A stretch of 7,708 bases of DNA from Bacteroidetes bacterium QS_8_64_10 (lineage in GTDB: Bacteria; Bacteroidota; Rhodothermia; Rhodothermales; Salinibacteraceae). The position numbers and the translations under genes were made by a program. Positions 5,324 through 7,708 of the stretch are shown piece by piece. The stretch spans positions 1 through 7,708 of the forward strand of contig PXTQ01000028.1 of NCBI GenBank assembly GCA_003022505.1, in the 5' to 3' direction. Position 1 is the stretch's first letter; every line of letters starts with the position of its first letter. Below the pieces are notes generated by a model, which made no database searches, had not been told where the DNA came from, and saw only the letters and a program-made list of their open reading frames with translations.

Positions 5324-5388
5324 GTTTCAAGTTTGCAAGTTGCAGGTTTTCTGGCTCGCAAGACACAACTTGTAACTTGCCAACCTGC
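5324..5388. repeat. Word-repeat spacer between rpsQ and rplN (CAAGTT family, crossing inverted repeats)
   Basis: GCAAGTT (5335-5341) pairs with AACTTGC (5374-5380), and the adjacent GCAGGTT (5342-5348) pairs with AACCTGC (5382-5388). The order A-B-A'-B' means the pairings cross. GTTTCAAGTTTGCA (5324-5337) recurs exactly at 6078-6091. The stretch 5367-5388 matches 6662-6683 at 18 of 22 positions, including ACTTGCCAAC. Confidence 0.65.
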
Positions 5389-5404
5389 TAACCGGTAATC
5401 CAAT

Positions 5405-5776
5405 CTACTTGGCGCGCTCGATGATTTCGGTGAGGCGCCACCGCTTGTTCTTGCTGTACGGGCGCGACTCCATGATGCCCACGGTGTCGCCCTCGCTGGC
5501 GTCGTTGTCCTCGTCGTGAGCCATGATCTTGGAGGTGCGCCGCATAAATTTGTCGTACATGTCGTGCTTCACCTGGCGCTGCACGACCACCACAATGCTC
5601 TTGTCCATCTTGTCGCTCGTCACCACGCCCACGCGCTCTTTGCGCTTGCCGCGCTCTTGCTGTTGCGACTGCTCCGGTTCGTCGTCGGTAGCGGCGGCAG
5701 CAATGGTGCGTTGCGCCGCTTCCTCTTCTTGCTGAGAAGCGTCTTCTTGCGGCTGTTCTTGCTCGGTCGTTTCCAT
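5405..5776 (-). CDS. rpsQ: 30S ribosomal protein S17 with long acidic N-terminal extension
   Basis: S17 is a primary 16S rRNA-binding protein of OB fold, needed early in small-subunit assembly. The protein has 123 residues against ~80-90 usually. The core (residues ~46-123) shows RKERVGVVTSDKMDKSIVVVVQR, then HDMYDKFMRRTSKIMAHDEDNDASEGDTVGIMESRPYSKNKRW, whose GDxVxIxExRPxSKxKxW motif is diagnostic. The first ~45 residues are an extra Glu/Gln/Asp-rich segment (METTEQEQPQEDASQQEEEA...). Such an extension suits a salt-in cytoplasm. The ATG at 5774-5776 is chosen; an in-frame GTG at 5815 would add 13 residues with no acidic character. It lies between rpmC and rplN. Confidence 0.95.
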   Translation of the reverse strand: METTEQEQPQEDASQQEEEAAQRTIAAAATDDEPEQSQQQERGKRKERVGVVTSDKMDKSIVVVVQRQVKHDMYDKFMRRTSKIMAHDEDNDASEGDTVGIMESRPYSKNKRWRLTEIIERAK

Positions 5777-5868
5777 AAAGGTTCGATGGCTTTTATACGT
5801 GTTGAGACGCGCCACGGCGCGTCTGTCTGTGCAAATCTTCGAAAAAGCTCTTGCTTAAAAAAACGCAC

Positions 5869-6072
5869 TTACGCCGTTTCGGCGGCCATTTCCTTCTCGC
5901 GGAGGATCGTCTTAAGGCGCGCCACGAGCTTCCGCTTCTGGCCCAGAATCATCGGGTTCTCCAGATCGGCAACGGCGTGCTGAAAGCGCAGCTTGCGGAG
6001 TTGGTCTTGCTCCTCGCCGATGCGATTCTCGATCTCGGCTTCGCTCAGGTTGCGGATGTCGTCGGGATCCAT
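5869..6072 (-). CDS. rpmC: 50S ribosomal protein L29
   Basis: L29 is a small two-helix protein near the peptide exit tunnel, where it helps form the docking site for trigger factor and SRP. The product has 67 residues (usual 60-75). It shows DIRNLSEAEIENRIGEEQDQLRKLRFQHAVADLENPMILGQKRKLVARLKTILREKE, including the L29 helix pattern LRKLRFQ...LENP and the KR.IARLKTIL-type second helix. ATG 6070-6072 is used; a TTG at 6084 in the spacer repeat would add four residues. Between rplP and rpsQ, as in bacteria. A run of seven T residues lies 6 nt after its TAA in the transcript, without an evident GC-rich stem. Confidence 0.95.
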   Translation of the reverse strand: MDPDDIRNLSEAEIENRIGEEQDQLRKLRFQHAVADLENPMILGQKRKLVARLKTILREKEMAAETA

Positions 6073-6077
6073 GACGA

Positions 6078-6110
6078 GTTTCAAGTTTGCAGGTTCGCAG
6101 GTTGCGCGTT
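6078..6110. repeat. Word-repeat spacer between rplP and rpmC (CAAGTT family)
   Basis: GTTTCAAGTTTGCA (6078-6091) is an exact copy of 5324-5337. It is followed by GGTTCGCAGGTTGCGCGTTC, built from the same GCAGGTT word seen at 5342-5348. The element starts 5 bases upstream of the rpmC start codon. Confidence 0.6.
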
Positions 6111-6141
6111 CGTGCCACCGTTCTTACGCGGCAGCAAACCG

Positions 6142-6573
6142 TCATTCCTCACCCGGTTGATAGCCGGGGCGCGTCAGGAACTTCACGTTGATGGGCAACT
6201 TGTGGCGAGCGAGGCGCAGGGCGTCTTTGGCCGTCTCTTGGTCGACGCCGCCGCCCACCTCGAAGAGCACGCGGCCCGGCTTGACCTCAGCCACGTAGTG
6301 CTCCACCGCGCCTTTGCCCTTGCCCATGCGCACTTCGGCGGGCTTGCTGGTAAACGGCTTGTCCGGGAAGATACGGATCCAGACACGCCCGGCGCGCTTG
6401 AGGCGGCGCGTGGCGGCCACGCGAGCGGCCTCGATCTGGCGGCTCGTAAGCCGACCCTTCTCCATCGCCTTCAGGCCGAAGTCGCCGAAGTTGATGCGCG
6501 TCCCGCGTGAGGCTTTTCCTTTGAGCGTGCCGCGCTGTCGCTTGCGGTGTTTGGTGCGTTTGGGTTGAAGCAT
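6142..6573 (-). CDS. rplP: 50S ribosomal protein L16
   Basis: L16 organises the A-site tRNA-binding region of the large subunit. The protein has 143 residues, close to the usual 136-142. It begins MLQPKRTKHRKRQRGTLKGK and shows FGDFGLKAMEKGRLTSRQIEAARVAATRRLKRAGRVWIRIFPDKPFTSKPAEVRMGKGKGAVEHYVAEVKPGRVLFEV, the full L16 signature region. Its KRAGRVWIRIFPDKP block and RMGKGKGAVE loop are invariant in bacteria. The start is ATG 6571-6573 with GAAAGA a few bases before it. Its place directly after rpsC is specific to bacterial S10 operons; archaeal clusters have rpl29 here instead. Confidence 0.98.
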   Translation of the reverse strand: MLQPKRTKHRKRQRGTLKGKASRGTRINFGDFGLKAMEKGRLTSRQIEAARVAATRRLKRAGRVWIRIFPDKPFTSKPAEVRMGKGKGAVEHYVAEVKPGRVLFEVGGGVDQETAKDALRLARHKLPINVKFLTRPGYQPGEE

Positions 6574-6647
6574 AATCTTTCAGGTTTCAAGGTGGGGGCA
6601 ATCACACGGGATCGCCCTTACAACGTCGGATCGGTAGGTCCCCAGGT

Positions 6648-6685
6648 TCAAGAAACTTGATAACTTGCCACTTGCCAACTTGAAG
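6648..6685. repeat. Word-repeat spacer after rpsC (CAAGTT family)
   Basis: TCAAG-AAA-CTTGA (6648-6660) is a small hairpin. It is followed by further copies of (A/C)ACTTG(C/A) at 6662, 6670 and 6677, abutting the rpsC stop codon. The stretch 6662-6683 aligns with 5367-5388 in the rpsQ-rplN spacer. The rest of the 112-bp rpsC-rplP spacer (6574-6647) shows TTTCAGGTTTCAAGG next to rplP and otherwise nothing I recognise. Confidence 0.55.
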
Positions 6686-6988
6686 TTATCGGTTGCTCTC
6701 GGCGCGTTGGCGGGCGCTGCGACGCTTGTGACGCTGCTGCTTCTGCTGCGCCTGGACGTTGGGCCGCAGGTCGGGCTTACCGATAATCTCGCCCCGGCAG
6801 ATCCACGCCTTCACACCGATAGTGCCGTAGATCGTGTACGCGGTCACTTGCGCGTAGTCGATGTCGGCGCGCATGGTATGCAGCGGCACGCGCCCCTCCA
6901 GGTACTGCTCAACGCGGCCCATCTCGGCCCCGCCCAGGCGTCCGGCGGCGCGCAGCCGAATGCCCTCCGCACCCATGCGCATCGCCTG
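6686..6988 (-). CDS. rpsC: 30S ribosomal protein S3, C-terminal fragment fused in frame to an archaeal N-terminus
   Basis: S3 lies at the mRNA entry channel of the small subunit. Only the last ~100 residues remain. They read QAMRMGAEGIRLRAAGRLGG, AEM, then REGR-like LEGRVPLHTMRADIDY and YTIYGTIGVKAWICRGEI, which is the S3 C-terminal domain (GRLGGAEMxR...EGRVPLHTxRADIDY...GxIGVKVWIxxGE), plus a basic Gln/Arg-rich tail. The N-terminal KH RNA-binding domain and the start codon are missing. Upstream the frame continues without interruption into a haloarchaeal coiled-coil protein starting at 7318, so the segment could be expressed as the second half of a 210-residue fusion. Without the KH domain it should not work as S3. 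It would normally follow rplV and precede rplP; the rplP part of that order is kept. Confidence 0.93.
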   Translation of the reverse strand, partial: QAMRMGAEGIRLRAAGRLGGAEMGRVEQYLEGRVPLHTMRADIDYAQVTAYTIYGTIGVKAWICRGEIIGKPDLRPNVQAQQKQQRHKRRSARQRAESNR

Positions 6989-7000
6989 CGAGACGGCCTG
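6978..7000. other. Right archaeal/bacterial junction zone
   Basis: On the minus strand the haloarchaeal coiled-coil frame (...AMQQEGQQAVS) passes into S3 (QAMRMGAEGI...) here without losing frame. The S3 family has a similar Ala/Gln/Met-containing helix at this point (for example AVQNAMRLGA in Escherichia coli, from memory), so the bases at 6983-6997 could belong to either partner. As at the left junction, there is no mobile-element end or repeat that would explain the join. Confidence 0.65.
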
Positions 7001-7318
7001 CTGACCCTCCTGTTGCATCGCTTCTCCCTGGGACTGGATCCGTGCCGTCGCGGTCTGGGTCAGTTGCTCCGTGTCCTGTGCCGCCCGTTCCAGCGTCGTG
7101 ATGTAGCTGTCGAACACGTCCTTCGTCAGTTGGACGCTTCGCGACTGGGCCTTGGTCCCCATCTCCAGGCCGCTCAGGAGTAACTGCGCGGCGCCCTTCT
7201 GGACGCGAATCGTCTGCTCCAGTGGGTACTCCATCGCCTGCTGGACCGCCTGCTGACTCCGGTCGTCGGACTGGCTGTTCTCCAACGTGTCGGTGTCGGA
7301 TCCTGACTGTTCGTTCAT
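6989..7318 (-). CDS. Phasin-like haloarchaeal coiled-coil protein, N-terminal fragment
   Basis: About 110 residues remain from ATG 7316-7318. An acidic, disordered start (NEQSGSDTDTLENSQSDDRS) is followed by continuous amphipathic helix. Parts are YPLEQTIRVQKGAAQLLLSG, LEMGTKAQSRSVQLTKDVFDSY, then TTLERAAQDTEQLTQTATARIQSQG, rich in Gln, Ala, Thr and Glu with no Cys or Pro in the helix. This composition resembles phasins, which coat polyhydroxyalkanoate granules in haloarchaea; that is a resemblance, not a proven identity. A GTG at 7352-7354 is in frame and lies only about 11 bp from the expected transcription start, so a near-leaderless start there is an alternative. The 3' part is lost at the junction. 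The gene has its own TATA-like promoter. Confidence 0.55.
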
Positions 7319-7385
7319 TGGTATCACGTCGAGGTCGTCGGTGTCCGGTCTCACGCTCCGTCGGCAGTCAGTCAGCCACGCGCCG

Positions 7386-7399
7386 CCGGTATAAACCGG
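7386..7399 (-). promoter_or_regulatory. TATA-type promoter within a small palindrome
   Basis: On the minus strand TTTATA (7390-7395) is a good haloarchaeal TATA box and predicts transcription starting near 7365, upstream of both candidate starts (7354 and 7318). It is embedded in CCGGTTTATACCGG, a 5-bp inverted repeat with 4-bp centre, so a dimeric regulator bound there would block TBP/TFB access. No bacterial -35/-10 pair is apparent. Confidence 0.5.
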
Positions 7400-7429
7400 G
7401 AGAACCGTTCACGCAGTATCGGACTCTTT

Positions 7430-7517
7430 CCGTACGGTGTAGTTTCACTGTTTCTCGGTGAGCACTGGCACCGTACGGGTGTACTCACCGGTAGTCGATG
7501 AAACTACACCGTATCGG
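7430..7517. repeat. Nested inverted repeats upstream of the phasin-like gene
   Basis: TACGGTGTAGTTTCA (7433-7447) and TGAAACTACACCGTA (7499-7513) are perfect 15-bp inverted copies, extendable by 3 bp past a single bulged base. CGGTGAG (7456-7462) and CTCACCG (7484-7490) nest inside them, and the self-complementary CCGTACGG lies in the centre (7471-7478). CCGTACGG also occurs at 7430-7437 and as CCGTATCGG at 7509-7517, giving three copies about 40 bp apart. The block lies 35-120 bp upstream of the TATA box. Confidence 0.75.
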
Positions 7518-7584
7518 GCCCGACGACGCGGGTAACGCGCGTCTGTCGGTCGGAGTCCGACCCGATCCGTGGTGGCAGCGTGGG

Positions 7585-7629
7585 GGCAAAAGAGACGCGA
7601 ACCGGAGACGACCGAAACGACGAGAGAGA
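7585..7629 (-). terminator. Possible pyrimidine-rich terminator of the upstream gene
   Basis: Directly after the TAG at 7630-7632, the minus strand is strongly pyrimidine-rich (TCTCTCTCGTCGTTTCGGTC, later TCTCTTTTG at 7587-7595). Archaeal termination depends on T-rich tracts without a required hairpin, and this is the only such tract between the two genes. The T-run is only four long, so support is weak. Confidence 0.25.
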
Positions 7630-7707
7630 CTACGCGTGTCCCGTGGCGTGGCCCTGTAGCGGGACGATCCGGATCCGGCCGTCGCTAAAGACCGTCGCCT
7701 CGCACTG
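7630..7707 (-). CDS. C-terminal end of an unidentified haloarchaeal protein
   Basis: A minus-strand frame enters from the right edge and stops with TAG at 7630-7632. It gives 25 residues: QCEATVFSDGRIRIVPLQGH and ATGHA. The pattern is a beta-hairpin-like end (ATVFSDGRIRIVPL) with a short His-containing tail. I cannot assign a family from so little. It lies on the same strand as the phasin-like gene, separated by about 275-310 bp that hold a promoter and inverted repeats, so it is probably transcribed separately. Confidence 0.5.
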   Translation of the reverse strand, partial: QCEATVFSDGRIRIVPLQGHATGHA

Positions 7708-7708
7708 G

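Noticed and set aside
5857..5863. Run of seven A (T in the transcript) after rpmC as a terminator
   Set aside because: No GC-rich inverted repeat precedes the run in the transcript direction, and rpsQ follows in the same operon.
872..6573. Archaeal ribosomal-protein cluster native to the haloarchaeon
   Set aside because: rplP follows rpsC, genes for S4e, L32e and L19e are absent, and L30, L18 and S17 are of bacterial length and sequence type.
1113..6685. CRISPR-like arrays in the spacers
   Set aside because: The repeated words are 7-16 bp, variable and adjacent or inverted, with no constant repeat of 24-40 bp, no regular unique spacers and no cas gene nearby.
495..7000. Mobile element, prophage or genomic island carrying the operon
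   Set aside because: There is no transposase, integrase, phage gene, tRNA or flanking direct repeat; both ends cut through genes at ordinary coding sequence.

Overview
The window joins DNA of two domains of life. Positions 1 to about 500 and about 6990 to 7708 read as haloarchaeal DNA: acidic proteins, a glycosyltransferase gene overlapping its upstream neighbour behind an archaeal-type ribosome binding site, and a TATA-type promoter. Positions from about 505 to about 6990 are a bacterial S10/spc ribosomal-protein operon segment, entirely on the minus strand. Its order is rpsC-rplP-rpmC-rpsQ-rplN-rplX-rplE-rpsN-rpsH-rplF-rplR-rpsE-rpmD-rplO. This is the bacterial order: rplP sits next to rpsC, and the S4e, L32e and L19e genes found in archaeal clusters are absent. 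The acidic extensions on S17 and L5, and A-rich rather than GGAGG start regions, suggest a salt-adapted member of the Bacteroidota, most like Salinibacter/Rhodothermia. That assignment is inference; no search was run.

Layout: 2-130 is the end of an unidentified haloarchaeal gene. 127 to about 504 is the N-terminal part of a GT4 glycosyltransferase (+). It is cut and meets the cut 3' end of rplO (-). Twelve complete ribosomal-protein genes follow, from rpmD (1063 down to 872) through rplP (6573 down to 6142). rpsC keeps only its last ~100 codons. At about 6980-7000 it is joined in frame to the N-terminal ~110 codons of a haloarchaeal phasin-like coiled-coil protein with its own promoter. 7319-7629 is a regulatory intergenic region with nested inverted repeats, and 7630-7707 is the tail of another haloarchaeal gene.

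The complete ribosomal proteins would work together in the 30S (S5, S8, S14, S17) and 50S (L5, L6, L14, L16, L18, L24, L29, L30) subunits of a bacterium. In a haloarchaeal chromosome they would be redundant and incomplete as an operon. The two archaeal flanks are different genes, so this is not a simple insertion into one locus. Either the assembly or clone is chimeric, or a real interdomain replacement removed the 3' ends of two convergent genes. The sequence alone cannot decide; an artefact is the more economical reading.

The second notable feature is the spacing. The ribosomal-protein genes are separated by 53-144 bp, unusually loose for this operon, and nine of the thirteen spacers are built from three families of short repeated words. 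Some are arranged as inverted repeats with crossing (pseudoknot-like) topology. I know no name for these spacer elements.
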